From: Pontibacillus chungwhensis BH030062
GTDB lineage: Bacteria > Bacillota > Bacilli > Bacillales > BH030062
Direction of reading: 5' to 3'
Assembly (NCBI RefSeq): GCF_000770675.1
Contig: NZ_AVBG01000004.1
Location: forward strand, 186,001 to 250,000
Length of the DNA stretch: 64,000 bases
A model generated the notes under the pieces. The model did no database searches and was not told the origin of the DNA. It saw only the letters and a program-made list of their open reading frames with translations. Positions 18,629 to 27,499 of this stretch are shown piece by piece (the first letter of the stretch is position 1; each line of letters begins with the position of its first letter). A program made the translations under genes and the position numbers.

Positions 18629-19807
18629 CTATCGAACCATCATCGTTAAGTTACTGGCGGCCACCAATATGACAATTGCTAGGAAGAACATAAACGTTAC
18701 AACTAGTAGAGCTGCAAAAACAAAGAGGATATGTTTACTGATTGTTTCCATAGAAGCTATGACAGGACCACCACCGATAGGCTGCAGTATTGCAGCAGCC
18801 AACTTATAAATAAGCGCCACAGCTAATACCTTTACAGCTGGAAATAACGCAAGAGCCAAGATAATGAGTACACCTACAATCCCAACCGTATTTTTGAGTA
18901 AGAGTGAAGCGCTCAATACGGTATCCGTTGCATCTGTAAACATACGCCCTACAACGGGTACGAAATTTCCTGTAACGAATTTCGCTGTTTTCATCGCAAC
19001 CCCGTCTTGTATAGCCGATGTAGCACCCTGAACGGAAATGACACCTAAGAAGATGGTAAGAAACGCTCCAAGTAGACCTAAACTTGTATTACGTAATAGT
19101 TGAGCGAGCTGAGTAACTTTGTACTGATCATTGATGGTACTTACAATCATTAATAAAGCTGATAAAAATAATAGCGGCAACACAACATTTGAAACGAGTA
19201 ACCCACTGGTATGAATAAGGAAAACGATAACAGGATGAAAGAAAGATACGGATAATAAGTTACCGAATGTCGCCATTAAGCCAAGCATTAAAGGTAAGAG
19301 TGCGATCATAAAACTACTCATCATTTCAACTGCATCTTTCGCATAGGAAACCGCTAAATGAAAACTGTTCAGCGCTAGCACAATAAGCACAAGATAAACG
19401 ACTGCATACGCTACTTTACTGACTGTTTGATTTTCAAAGGCGTTTTGTAAAGACTGAAGAATCATACAGAACAGGGTCAAAAAGATAAGTGTCCCTAATA
19501 GCTTTCCATTAATAAGAAATTCATAGAATAGATATTTTAAAAGGCCTAATATCCAATCTTTAACGGAAAGTGAATCGCGATTTTCCATAAATTCGACGAA
19601 GCTGCCCTTCCGAATACCAGGCAAATAACCACCATATTCATCTACCACCTGATTCCAATAAGATTGAATCTCTGTAAACGTAATTGGATCAATAGTTGGG
19701 CTTGTCTCCTCAGCCGGAGAGGTCTGAGCTTGTACGGGCTCTGATAGGAACAAGACAATACTAAAAGCGAGTATCACGACAATAATCATCTGGTGTATGA
19801 GCTTCAT
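18629..19807 (-). CDS. spoIIIAE: SpoIIIAE, polytopic stage III sporulation protein
   Basis: Multi-pass membrane protein of the SpoIIIA channel, with about seven to eight hydrophobic segments after a signal peptide (LAFSIVLFLSEPVQA). The family core SIQ-less variant GAFLTIFLGVISVQGATSA and FVTGNFVPVVGRMFTDATDTV are visible in the second half. Length is 392 residues. The start is ATG at 19807; GGAGG lies about 14 nt away, rather far. It is the largest gene of the operon. Confidence 0.95.
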   Translation of the reverse strand: MKLIHQMIIVVILAFSIVLFLSEPVQAQTSPAEETSPTIDPITFTEIQSYWNQVVDEYGGYLPGIRKGSFVEFMENRDSLSVKDWILGLLKYLFYEFLINGKLLGTLIFLTLFCMILQSLQNAFENQTVSKVAYAVVYLVLIVLALNSFHLAVSYAKDAVEMMSSFMIALLPLMLGLMATFGNLLSVSFFHPVIVFLIHTSGLLVSNVVLPLLFLSALLMIVSTINDQYKVTQLAQLLRNTSLGLLGAFLTIFLGVISVQGATSAIQDGVAMKTAKFVTGNFVPVVGRMFTDATDTVLSASLLLKNTVGIVGVLIILALALFPAVKVLAVALIYKLAAAILQPIGGGPVIASMETISKHILFVFAALLVVTFMFFLAIVILVAASNLTMMVR

Positions 19808-19834
19808 TAGATGTACAAGCCACCTCCTTAAAAA

Positions 19835-20224
19835 TTAAGCGGGAAGAAAGCCTAAAATCGTTTCAATAACAGCGGTCAAAATGGGTATAGCTAACACTAA
19901 AATAAAAACTTTTCCTGCCAACTCAATCTTAGAAGCAACGGACCCAAGTCCAGCATCTCGTGTAATTTGAGCTCCGAACTCCGCAACGTAAGCAATCCCG
20001 ATAATTTTTAAAATCGTCTCTACGTACATGCCGTTCACATTTGCCTTTTGAGCAATGTATTCAAGTAATGTAAATACCTCTGCGATCTCACGAATTAGAA
20101 TGAGAAATATAATAATTCCTGTAAATAAAATGAGAAAGAATGCAATAGATGATTTCTGCTCTTTTACAATGATCGTTAGCACACTTGCTACTAGGGCAAA
20201 GGAAACGATCTGGATAATTTCCAT
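19835..20224 (-). CDS. spoIIIAD: SpoIIIAD, stage III sporulation membrane protein
   Basis: Small polytopic membrane protein (129 residues) of the SpoIIIA complex, with hydrophobic segments near 5-20, 28-45, 70-85 and 105-125. The segment YIAQKANVNGMYVETILKIIGIAYVAEFG is characteristic. It follows spoIIIAC by 13 bp with AGGTG upstream of the ATG. Its separate role within the complex is unknown. Confidence 0.94.
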   Translation of the reverse strand: MEIIQIVSFALVASVLTIIVKEQKSSIAFFLILFTGIIIFLILIREIAEVFTLLEYIAQKANVNGMYVETILKIIGIAYVAEFGAQITRDAGLGSVASKIELAGKVFILVLAIPILTAVIETILGFLPA

Positions 20225-20237
20225 GTCTTCACCTGCC

Positions 20238-20444
20238 TCATCCCTGGAATAAAAAGACAGATTTTATTTGTTGAAACAATTCTTGCAGGCCATCCATAAC
20301 GATAAATAACACGATGATAAACCCCACTAAAGTTGCCCAGTGGGCAATGTCCTCTTTTCCCATTTGTTTTAAAACGGTATGGATCATCGCCACCACGATT
20401 CCTACCCCGGCAATCTGGAATAATATATAGGCCTCTCCGATCAT
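20238..20444 (-). CDS. spoIIIAC: SpoIIIAC, stage III sporulation membrane protein
   Basis: Small membrane protein of 68 residues with two transmembrane helices (about 8-25 and 38-56) and the conserved start IGEAYILFQIAGVGIVVAM and end IKSVFLFQG. I chose the ATG at 20444 because GAAGGGAG lies 8 nt upstream and the length equals the B. subtilis protein; an in-frame upstream start at 20462 is unneeded. Confidence 0.94.
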   Translation of the reverse strand: MIGEAYILFQIAGVGIVVAMIHTVLKQMGKEDIAHWATLVGFIIVLFIVMDGLQELFQQIKSVFLFQG

Positions 20445-20464
20445 GTCTTTAACTCCCTTCACTT

Positions 20465-20977
20465 TTACATGAAAAGCAAAATAATTAATAAACCTGTCAA
20501 AAAGCCAAGGCTTTTTACCATTTTGCTATATTTGTACTGCTGCTCTTCCGCCTCTTTTAATTCTCGTTCCAAGTGGGAGATAGCAAGACGGATATGTTTC
20601 TGCTGGCCCGTGAAATCATGCTGCCCTAGAGTTTGACCAAACTGCTTCATGATTTCCTTCTCTCCCTCGCCAAGGGCACTCAAGGGCCAGAACGACTGTA
20701 TTCGTTGTTCCCATACGTCATAGAGAGAAGCACTGCTTTCTTTAAGTTGCTCGCTAAACTCATAGAAAAACCATGCCATTGGCTCAGGAATCTGCCGCGC
20801 CACTTTCTCGCATGCTTCTATAACAGGAGAGTGTCCATAAAGGATCTCAGCCTCTAATACTTGTAACGCATTCTTCAGTTGACGAATTTGCTTAGGCCTT
20901 TCCGTGAGCCTTCTTGCAAATTCAAACCCTCCCCACGTTGTAGCGCACAGCAGGATAAGTGCTCCGATCCATTTCAT
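20465..20977 (-). CDS. spoIIIAB: SpoIIIAB, stage III sporulation protein
   Basis: Membrane-anchored protein (170 residues) needed for the SpoIIIA complex; its fold is related to type II secretion platform proteins. It has an N-terminal hydrophobic segment (about 4-18), a helical cytoplasmic part with LEAEILYGHSPVIEACEKVA, and a C-terminal hydrophobic tail. The ATG at 20977 has GAGGGGTG upstream. Its first 56 bp overlap the 3' end of spoIIIAA in another frame. Confidence 0.94.
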   Translation of the reverse strand: MKWIGALILLCATTWGGFEFARRLTERPKQIRQLKNALQVLEAEILYGHSPVIEACEKVARQIPEPMAWFFYEFSEQLKESSASLYDVWEQRIQSFWPLSALGEGEKEIMKQFGQTLGQHDFTGQQKHIRLAISHLERELKEAEEQQYKYSKMVKSLGFLTGLLIILLFM

Positions 20978-21899
20978 ATGAAACACCCCTCTTTTTTAAT
21001 GAGAGTAGCTGACCATTTTGATCGAGAAGTGTCCTTACAAACCCAGGTTGTCGCTTCTTCTCAAGGACTACAAATCTCTCAAAAACCTCTTGTTCAAATA
21101 ACGGAGTGAGGGATGGCCTCTTTTGCACAGAATCAAACCGATCCCCGTGGACCGTGGAGATGACAGTAACGCCTGCATATAATGCTTCTAGAAGCGCCTT
21201 TACATCTGCCTCACTCCCAATCTCATCTACAATTAGAATCTCCGGGGACATAGAACGGATCATCATCATCATGCCTTCCGCTTTTGGACAGGCATCCATA
21301 ACGTCTGTTCGCAGCCCCAAATGATGCTGGGGCACTCCGTGAATGCTCCCTGCAATTTCAGAACGCTCATCTATGATTCCAACCTTCTTAGAAGGAATCG
21401 AACCTGTTCCCTGACTCATAATCCGAGCCATATCCCTTAGGAGCGTCGTTTTGCCTGTTTGAGGGGGACCGATCAAAAGAGTATTTGTGTACTCACCATC
21501 ATAGAGATCTTCTACTAGTGATTGAGCGACCCCTATTTTTTCTTTAGCGATTCGAATATTAAATGAAGCAATATGACGAATTGCTTTTACAATCCCTTTT
21601 TCCGTATTGACTTTCCCCGCTAAACCCACACGATGGCCCCCAGGGATCGTAATATATCCCTCACGAAGCTCGTCCTCTAATCGATAAATCGAATATTCTC
21701 CAAGTTGATTTAATAAGTAGTTCCCATCTTGCTCACTCGGAATAATAGCCGGCACCAAAGTGCTTGTATCATCATAGATGAGCTCTAATGGCTTGGTAAT
21801 TCGAAACCGAATTTCCTGAAGGCGCCCCCAGTCATCTTCTGAGATTTGCTGCAGCTCTGATTGAATATAAGACGGGAAAAGTCGCAAAATCTCTTTCAT
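20922..21899 (-). CDS. spoIIIAA: SpoIIIAA, ATPase of the SpoIIIA channel
   Basis: Cytosolic secretion-type ATPase powering the SpoIIIA-SpoIIQ complex. The 325-residue protein carries Walker A GPPQTGKTT (residues 144-152), Walker B ILIVDEIGSEAD near 217 and a histidine-containing VISTVHGD near 240. The start is ATG at 21899 with GAGGGAG upstream. The frame runs 56 bp into spoIIIAB, making it somewhat longer than the B. subtilis protein (about 307 residues, from memory). It is the first gene of the operon. Confidence 0.95.
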   Translation of the reverse strand: MKEILRLFPSYIQSELQQISEDDWGRLQEIRFRITKPLELIYDDTSTLVPAIIPSEQDGNYLLNQLGEYSIYRLEDELREGYITIPGGHRVGLAGKVNTEKGIVKAIRHIASFNIRIAKEKIGVAQSLVEDLYDGEYTNTLLIGPPQTGKTTLLRDMARIMSQGTGSIPSKKVGIIDERSEIAGSIHGVPQHHLGLRTDVMDACPKAEGMMMMIRSMSPEILIVDEIGSEADVKALLEALYAGVTVISTVHGDRFDSVQKRPSLTPLFEQEVFERFVVLEKKRQPGFVRTLLDQNGQLLSLKKRGVSYEMDRSTYPAVRYNVGRV

Positions 21900-21934
21900 A
21901 GATCTCCCTCACAATCTTTGCACTTGTTTACTGT

Positions 21935-21964
21935 AAATTTATGCGTGTCCCCCTGATTTATGAC
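21935..21964 (-). promoter_or_regulatory. Candidate sigma-E promoter of spoIIIA
   Basis: On the minus strand TCATAAAT (-35-like) and CATAAATT (-10-like) are about 13-14 bp apart, roughly 35 bp before the spoIIIAA start. This resembles the sigma-E pattern, and spoIIIA is a sigma-E operon in B. subtilis. The -10 is one base off the usual CATACA form. Confidence 0.4.
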
Positions 21965-22065
21965 CAGAGATAGAAAAATGAGAGAGAGCTCTATCAACTC
22001 TGTTTTTTACTTTAAAATAGTAGAAACGTTCCGCACTGGCCTTTGCAAGCCTGCTTAGATATCTA

Positions 22066-22103
22066 ATATAAAAACGCCTAAGGGCTGGAACCTTAGGCGT
22101 TTA
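22066..22103 (-). terminator. Second hairpin terminator downstream of efp
   Basis: A perfect 11-12-bp stem (22072-22083 with 22091-22102) is followed by TTTTTATAT on the minus strand. It lies about 60 bp beyond the first efp terminator and acts as a backup, or as the end of an unseen short transcript. The rest of the spoIIIAA-efp gap (21965-22065) shows nothing I can name. Confidence 0.75.
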
Positions 22104-22153
22104 CCTTAATATAGGCTGTTTCCTTATACGGAGGAATGGAGCTTGAGCAAAGC

Positions 22154-22189
22154 CAAAAAAAAAGCTCCCTGACGGTGTCAGAGAGCTTC
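22154..22189 (-). terminator. Terminator directly after efp
   Basis: A 12-bp near-perfect stem (arms around 22162-22173 and 22177-22188) is followed by nine T on the minus strand, just past the efp stop. Confidence 0.88.
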
Positions 22190-22199
22190 AGAGAAATTC

Positions 22200-22763
22200 C
22201 TAGTTATTTGAACGGGAAACGTATTTCCCCTCATCTGTGCTAATTGTAAGAACGTCACCTTCATTAATGAAGAATGGAACTTGTACACTTAGGCCTGTTT
22301 CAAGCGTTGCTGGCTTTGTACCACCGCTTGCTGTGTCACCTTTGATACCAGGTTCTGTTTCTGTAACCTGTAGGTCAACGTTTTTCGGTAATTCAACACC
22401 GATTGTTTCGCCTTGATAGAAACGAACTTGAATCTCCATGTTTTCTTTCAGGTAGTTCAACTCGTTCTCAATTTGTTTCGTTTGAAGTTCAACTTGGTCG
22501 TACGTATCAGTGTCCATAAATGTATGAACATTATCCGCAGAGTAAAGGTATTGCATTTTACGGTTTTCGATGTGTGCTTTTTGTACTTTCTCACCTGCGC
22601 GGAACGTTTTCTCTTGGATCGCTCCAGTACGTAAGTTACGAAGTTTAGAGCGCACGAATGCTGCTCCCTTACCTGGTTTTACGTGTTGGAAGTCTATCAC
22701 TTGCCAGATCCCATTATCTACTTCAACTGTAAGACCTGTCTTAAAATCGTTAACTGAAATCAT
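22200..22763 (-). CDS. efp: Elongation factor P
   Basis: Translation factor that rescues ribosomes stalled at polyproline by binding between the P and E sites. The 187-residue, three-domain protein has the KOW-like N-domain with the tip loop [12 protein letters not shown], whose lysine 32 is the position modified in many bacteria. [19 protein letters not shown] lies near residues 70-88 and the C-terminal domain with [16 protein letters not shown] near 140. It lies 25 bp after papA. Confidence 0.97.
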   Translation of the reverse strand: MISVNDFKTGLTVEVDNGIWQVIDFQHVKPGKGAAFVRSKLRNLRTGAIQEKTFRAGEKVQKAHIENRKMQYLYSADNVHTFMDTDTYDQVELQTKQIENELNYLKENMEIQVRFYQGETIGVELPKNVDLQVTETEPGIKGDTASGGTKPATLETGLSVQVPFFINEGDVLTISTDEGKYVSRSNN

Positions 22764-22788
22764 AATTGAATTTCCTCCCTAAATAAGC

Positions 22789-23853
22789 TTAAAGCGTAAT
22801 TAACTCTTTTGTAGAATGAGATAAACGCTCATTACCTGTTTCGGTTACAACTGTATCATCTTCAATTCTACAGCCACCCACATTTGGAACATAAATGCCA
22901 GGCTCTACTGTTACAACCATTCCTGGCTCAAGCTTTTGCTTGTCGTTTCGGAATGATAAACCAGGACCTTCGTGAACATCTAGTCCAATTCCGTGACCGG
23001 TAGAATGGCCGAAGTATTGTCCATACCCTTGTTCTTTAATATAATCACGAGTTAAATCGTCGGCTTCTTTACCAGTAATGCCGGCTTTAATTCCATCCAT
23101 TCCACGCAGTTGCGCTTGTAAAACTGTATCATAAATCTTCTTCAGCTCATCACTAATCTCACCAACAGCAACTGTTCGTGTAATATCAGAACAATATCCT
23201 TTATATAGAGCACCAAAATCTAACGTGACTAATTCGCCGGATTGAATCTCTTTCTCAGAAGCCACACCGTGTGGTAAAGCAGATCGATAACCTGAGGCTA
23301 CAATAATATCAAATGAAGAAGAAGTCGCGCCTTGTCTGCGCATAAAGAACTCTAGTTCATTGGATACGTCGATTTCTTTAACTCCTGGCTTTATGTAGGA
23401 CAGGATATGCTCAAATGCTGCATCTGCTATCTTAGTTGCTTCCTTTAATATCTTAATCTCATCATCAGTCTTAATCAAGCGTAATTTTTCTACGATACTT
23501 GATGTCGGGACAAATTCCGCTTCTACTACAGATTGATATTGTTCAAACACGCTATAAGTCATGTGCTGTTTTTCAAAACCAAGCTTACTTACACCAAGCT
23601 CTTTCGCTTGCTTCGCTACTTCTTCATGAATGGGCGCCTTATGCTCCACAATCGCGAACCCAGTCGTTTCTTCAGCTGCTTGTTCTGTATAACGAAAGTC
23701 CGTAATAAACATCGCTTCATTCGGTGTAACGAGTACCACCCCAGAAGTTCCTGTAAACCCAGTCACATAACGACGATTTCGATCACTCGTAATGAGCAAA
23801 CCGTCTAACCCTTGTTCTTCTATGCTACTTCTTAAGCGTTTTAGTGTATCCAT
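22789..23853 (-). CDS. papA: Xaa-Pro aminopeptidase (PapA/YqhT, M24B)
   Basis: Cytosolic metallopeptidase that removes an N-terminal residue preceding proline. An N-terminal creatinase-like domain (about 1-125) precedes the pita-bread fold. Metal ligands are visible in LVTLDFGALYKGYCSDITRT, GHSTGHGIGLDVHEGP, TVEPGIYVP and GCRIEDDTVVT. The ATG at 23853, with GGGGGAGG upstream, gives 354 residues; the longer frame reaches into aroQ. The aroQ-papA-efp order is as in B. subtilis. Confidence 0.95.
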   Translation of the reverse strand: MDTLKRLRSSIEEQGLDGLLITSDRNRRYVTGFTGTSGVVLVTPNEAMFITDFRYTEQAAEETTGFAIVEHKAPIHEEVAKQAKELGVSKLGFEKQHMTYSVFEQYQSVVEAEFVPTSSIVEKLRLIKTDDEIKILKEATKIADAAFEHILSYIKPGVKEIDVSNELEFFMRRQGATSSSFDIIVASGYRSALPHGVASEKEIQSGELVTLDFGALYKGYCSDITRTVAVGEISDELKKIYDTVLQAQLRGMDGIKAGITGKEADDLTRDYIKEQGYGQYFGHSTGHGIGLDVHEGPGLSFRNDKQKLEPGMVVTVEPGIYVPNVGGCRIEDDTVVTETGNERLSHSTKELITL

Positions 23854-23867
23854 GTGTAATCCTCCCC

Positions 23868-24299
23868 CTAAAATTGTTCTATAAATGTTTGCGCTGCTAG
23901 CTTGTAACCGAATGAACCAAGACCTACAATCTGGCCATAGCATACAGGGGCAAGCAGAGATGTGTGACGAAATTCCTCCCGTTTATGAACATTTGATATA
24001 TGTACTTCAATTACAGGGAGGTCAACTCCTGCAATAGCATCTCTAAGTGCTATGCTTGTGTGCGTATAAGCTCCGGGGTTAAAGATAATCCCTACATCTT
24101 GACCGATGAACTTATGAATCTTGTCGATCAGTTCCCCTTCCTGATTTGACTGGAAAGCTTCAAACGCCCATCCATTTGCCTCTACCATATCTTTAATGGA
24201 TGTTTCGATGTCTTGAAGTGTACCTTTCCCATACACTCCTGGCTCCCTTTTTCCTAATAGGTTTAAATTCGGTCCATTTAATAAAAGAATTTTTTTCAT
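23868..24299 (-). CDS. aroQ: Type II 3-dehydroquinate dehydratase
   Basis: Converts 3-dehydroquinate to 3-dehydroshikimate in the shikimate pathway. The 143-residue length is typical of type II enzymes. LLNGPNLNLLGKREPGVYG carries the catalytic tyrosine 23, NPGAYTHTSIALRDA lies near 74-88, and the catalytic histidine is in IEVHISNVHKREEFRHTS near 100. It lies 14 bp upstream of papA. Shikimate kinase (aroK) is elsewhere in this window at 40979. Confidence 0.96.
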   Translation of the reverse strand: MKKILLLNGPNLNLLGKREPGVYGKGTLQDIETSIKDMVEANGWAFEAFQSNQEGELIDKIHKFIGQDVGIIFNPGAYTHTSIALRDAIAGVDLPVIEVHISNVHKREEFRHTSLLAPVCYGQIVGLGSFGYKLAAQTFIEQF

Positions 24300-24384
24300 C
24301 TAGTGATCTCCCTTCCTGATTAATTAAGGGAAATATTCCGACTCTTTTTAGGATAACATAGACGCTGCAACAATTGGGAGCGAT

Positions 24385-24921
24385 TTAGCTGGGTTGGTTG
24401 TTTTGCTGATAATCATAAGAAATGGAATACCCAATAAACGTTCCATATAAAATAAATAAGCATAAGCTAGTTACAATCGTATCACTATCTAATTCACCAA
24501 TCTGCGGGACTGCTGAAAAGATAGGCTGGAATAAAAAAAACACAATAAACCAAAGCCCTACACCAAATGCCATTGATGGCCAGAGTCCTTTCGTGTTTTT
24601 GAGTAGACCAAAATAGAGGATAGCGATTAAAAGCGATACGAGACCTACAGCTAATATGGCGATTAGTTCCCCTAGCCACTTGCTGCTCCATTCATTTTGT
24701 ACAAAAGAGCGAATTACAAAGCTTCCTGCTGAAACTGAAGAGAAATTAAAGAAGTATGCAATTGTACCAACAAAACTCCATAATACTCCACCCACGAAAC
24801 CTGTAACTAAGGCCTTGCTAATCACAGACATGGGCTGTTCTTTTTGGTTTTGCTCTAATTCAGGATTTTGCTTTTCTTCCTGATTTTGTTGTTCTTGTTC
24901 TTTATGTTCTTGTTCAGACAT
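24385..24921 (-). CDS. yqhR: YqhR-type membrane protein
   Basis: 178-residue membrane protein of unknown function. The N-terminal 30 residues are a Glu/Gln/Asn-rich charged tail (EQEQQNQEEKQ and similar), followed by four hydrophobic segments (about 35-58, 78-100, 112-132 and 145-162). The ATG at 24921 has AGGTGATT upstream; the in-frame ATG at 24951 is less well placed. It is divergent from yqhQ and upstream of aroQ, the place of B. subtilis yqhR, and the topology fits. Confidence 0.75.
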   Translation of the reverse strand: MSEQEHKEQEQQNQEEKQNPELEQNQKEQPMSVISKALVTGFVGGVLWSFVGTIAYFFNFSSVSAGSFVIRSFVQNEWSSKWLGELIAILAVGLVSLLIAILYFGLLKNTKGLWPSMAFGVGLWFIVFFLFQPIFSAVPQIGELDSDTIVTSLCLFILYGTFIGYSISYDYQQNNQPS

Positions 24922-25048
24922 CTCAATCACCTCACAGCTTAGCATGACCAAAATTGAATATTTCCATGCTTTTATTTAAGAAGACTAGAGGTGAGCGCTA
25001 TTTTCTAGTAAAATGAAGGAAATAGATCATCAAGAGGATGGTGTGGCA

Positions 25049-26008
25049 ATGAGCGAAAAAACTAAACCAGCTTACGGAGGTCAAGCCGTTATGGAAGGCG
25101 TTATGTTTGCTGGTCAAACGAGTTATGTCACGGCTATTCGCCGAAAAGACGAATCAATTGAATATTTTGAGCTAGAACGGAAAGAATCTAAAATAGAGAA
25201 GCGTTTAAAGAAAATTCCATTTATCCGAGGTCTTGTTGCGTTAGTTCAAGCAAGTGCGAATGGAACGAAACACTTAAACTTCTCTAGTGAACGTTACGAT
25301 GTAGATCCAAAAGACGATGAGACCATTCAGAAGGAAGAGGATTCTTCTAAACTGGCAATGGTACTTGGAGTTGGAGCTGTAGGTGTCTTATCATTCTTAT
25401 TTGGAAAATTGATTTTCACTTTAACTCCTGCGCTAGTAGCTGAGTTATTCCGTTTCGCTATCCCTGGCAAAACCGGACAAGTTCTATTAGAAGGGTTAAT
25501 CAAATTTATCTTTCTACTCGCATATATTTATCTTATCTCCCTCACTCCTATGATTAAGCGAGTCTTCGAATATCATGGAGCTGAGCATAAGGTGATTAAT
25601 GCTTACGAAAACGGGAAAGAGTTAACTATCGAAAACGTCCAAAATCAATCCCGCCTTCACTATCGATGTGGATCTAGTTTCATATTGTTCACGGTATTTA
25701 TAGGGATTCTGTTTTATCTACTACCATTCATAGCTACAGAACCAATGTGGTGGCGCATGGTAAACCGCATTCTTTTATTACCATTTGTCATCGGCGTATC
25801 ATTTGAAGTATTGCAGCTAACAAACAAAGTACGAAACGTTCCTGGACTTAAAGTTCTTGGGTACCCTGGTTTATGGTTACAGCTGTTAACAACAAAAGAA
25901 CCTAAAGATGATCAAGTTGACGTTGCGATTCATTCTTTTAAAAAAGTTCTAGAGAATGATAAAAACGCTTCTAAAAGTGGTATACAAGGTAGTAAGGTCA
26001 TCTCATAA
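25049..26008 (+). CDS. yqhQ: YqhQ, DUF1385 membrane protein
   Basis: Conserved membrane protein of unknown function. The DUF1385 signature GGQAVMEGVMF is at residues 9-19, IPFIRGLVAL near 50, and VFEYHGAEHKVINAYE plus RCGSSFILF after about residue 170. There are four to five transmembrane helices. The ATG at 25049 is used here; a GTG six bases upstream (25043) is closer to GAGG and is a real alternative. It begins the plus-strand yqhQ-yqhP pair, divergent from yqhR. Confidence 0.92.
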   Translation: MSEKTKPAYGGQAVMEGVMFAGQTSYVTAIRRKDESIEYFELERKESKIEKRLKKIPFIRGLVALVQASANGTKHLNFSSERYDVDPKDDETIQKEEDSSKLAMVLGVGAVGVLSFLFGKLIFTLTPALVAELFRFAIPGKTGQVLLEGLIKFIFLLAYIYLISLTPMIKRVFEYHGAEHKVINAYENGKELTIENVQNQSRLHYRCGSSFILFTVFIGILFYLLPFIATEPMWWRMVNRILLLPFVIGVSFEVLQLTNKVRNVPGLKVLGYPGLWLQLLTTKEPKDDQVDVAIHSFKKVLENDKNASKSGIQGSKVIS

Positions 26009-26040
26009 TTAAGATGGAATGCTGAAGGGAGGAAAAAAAG

Positions 26041-26436
26041 TTGGCTCACAAAATTATTAAACCTCTTACTTATTTTATTATGGCGTTAGCTTTAATTGGC
26101 ATAGGTGTTCGATTATTTACGGATACAACTAGCTTTTTAATGGATATTCTCGTCACAGTCTTATTTGCAGCAGTCATCATCGGAATTGTTTACTTTATTT
26201 TCTCAAGGCGTAATGGTGGGACTTCAAATGAAATGAAGCAGTACCGAAAGGCAGCCCGACAATCGAAACAGAAATACAAACAACCGACGACCTCTTCTAC
26301 CATCGCGAAAAAAATGAAACCTTCTACTATTAAATCAAAAGTAGCTAGCAAGAAACAAAAGCAAAGAAAAGAAGCCCCTCACCTTCGTGTGATCGAGGGT
26401 AATAAAAGTAAAAAGAAAAATCGAGCTTCCTTCTAA
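26041..26436 (+). CDS. yqhP: YqhP-like membrane protein
   Basis: 131-residue protein with two N-terminal transmembrane helices (about 8-27 and 32-56) and a long, very basic cytoplasmic tail rich in Lys, Gln and Ser. The start is TTG at 26041 behind a clear GGAGG. It follows yqhQ by 32 bp. Position and topology match B. subtilis YqhP and staphylococcal SA1362-type proteins; function is unknown. Confidence 0.82.
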   Translation: MAHKIIKPLTYFIMALALIGIGVRLFTDTTSFLMDILVTVLFAAVIIGIVYFIFSRRNGGTSNEMKQYRKAARQSKQKYKQPTTSSTIAKKMKPSTIKSKVASKKQKQRKEAPHLRVIEGNKSKKKNRASF

Positions 26437-26455
26437 TAGAAGCTCGATTTTTTCT
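26415..26455. terminator. Bidirectional terminator between yqhP and yqhO
   Basis: Stem TCGAGCTTC (26421-26429) with GAAGCTCGA (26439-26447) has T-runs on both strands, serving the convergent yqhP and yqhO. Confidence 0.88.
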
Positions 26456-27345
26456 TATCCACTCCAATTTCGTAAGAAAGTCGCTGCATGTTTTTCTCCA
26501 AGAGAAATTAGCTTGTTAATAGAAGCCTCACTTAAATCAAAATCTGTCGTCTCTACATCTTCAACAGGAATAAAGATGATATCTACTGCATCCGCTTTAT
26601 GAATATATCGCGCATCATGTGCTTGTTTCATGGTTACAAACAACGCTTGAAACATCTCTATAGCGTTTTTAATCTTACGAGCAGGAAGTTGATCATTCCC
26701 ATTACTCAGTTTCATACCAAGAATTGGCCTCTTCCGTCTCTCTAAATTCGAGGTAAACACCCATATCGGAAAATTACTTAAAAGCCCTCCATCCACAATA
26801 AGACTTTTTTTATGATCTTTTCCGAACATCGGTTCAGGTATAAAAAAATAAGGAAGCCCTGCACTCATTCGCACTGCTTTCGCTACAGTAAATTCATTAG
26901 GAGAAATTCCGTACACTCTTTCTAAATCATCCGGAATAACTACAATTCTTCCTAAGGTTAAGTCTGAGGCAATCACTTTCAAAGACCCTTCTGGAAGATC
27001 TCGAAACGTATACACCCCTTTTTTTCCCAGCACTTCATAAATCCATTCTTCAAGTTTCTTCCCTTTATATAAACCCATTCGAAAATATAAAAAGAGCCAA
27101 TTGGAAAAAGGAAACCAAGTTCCTATCTTAGGAGGATCTAATAATTTCTTGAGGTGCAGCTCCCGGAATAAGTGATGAATTTGCTTACTTTTATAACCAG
27201 CTGCAAGAAACGAAGCCATAATAGCACCAGCAGATGTCCCCGCTACTCGTTCAAATTGATACCCTTTCTGTTCAACAACTTCAATCGCACCTATAAAAGC
27301 AATAGCTTTTACACCCCCACCTGAGAAAACGCCATCAATTTTCAT
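26455..27345 (-). CDS. yqhO: Patatin-like phospholipase (YqhO)
   Basis: Predicted serine acyl hydrolase of the patatin/RssA family. The oxyanion motif GGGVKAIAF is at residues 9-17, the nucleophile elbow GTSAG has serine 38, and the catalytic aspartate is in VDGGLLSNFP in the second half. It has 296 residues and no signal peptide, so is probably cytosolic or peripheral. The ATG at 27345 follows GGAGGGG. Its natural lipid substrate is unknown. Confidence 0.92.
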   Translation of the reverse strand: MKIDGVFSGGGVKAIAFIGAIEVVEQKGYQFERVAGTSAGAIMASFLAAGYKSKQIHHLFRELHLKKLLDPPKIGTWFPFSNWLFLYFRMGLYKGKKLEEWIYEVLGKKGVYTFRDLPEGSLKVIASDLTLGRIVVIPDDLERVYGISPNEFTVAKAVRMSAGLPYFFIPEPMFGKDHKKSLIVDGGLLSNFPIWVFTSNLERRKRPILGMKLSNGNDQLPARKIKNAIEMFQALFVTMKQAHDARYIHKADAVDIIFIPVEDVETTDFDLSEASINKLISLGEKHAATFLRNWSG

Positions 27346-27499
27346 AAGACGCCCCTCCTTCCCCCTTTATGATTATCTATAATCTGAAAGAGCGTGTCCT
27401 AGACCAGAAACAGTAGCATAAACGCACTCATTTGTGACATGGGTGGATCTCATATAGGTGGTAATGAAATCCCGCTTAAGATTTGAGCCCTGTTTGTCG

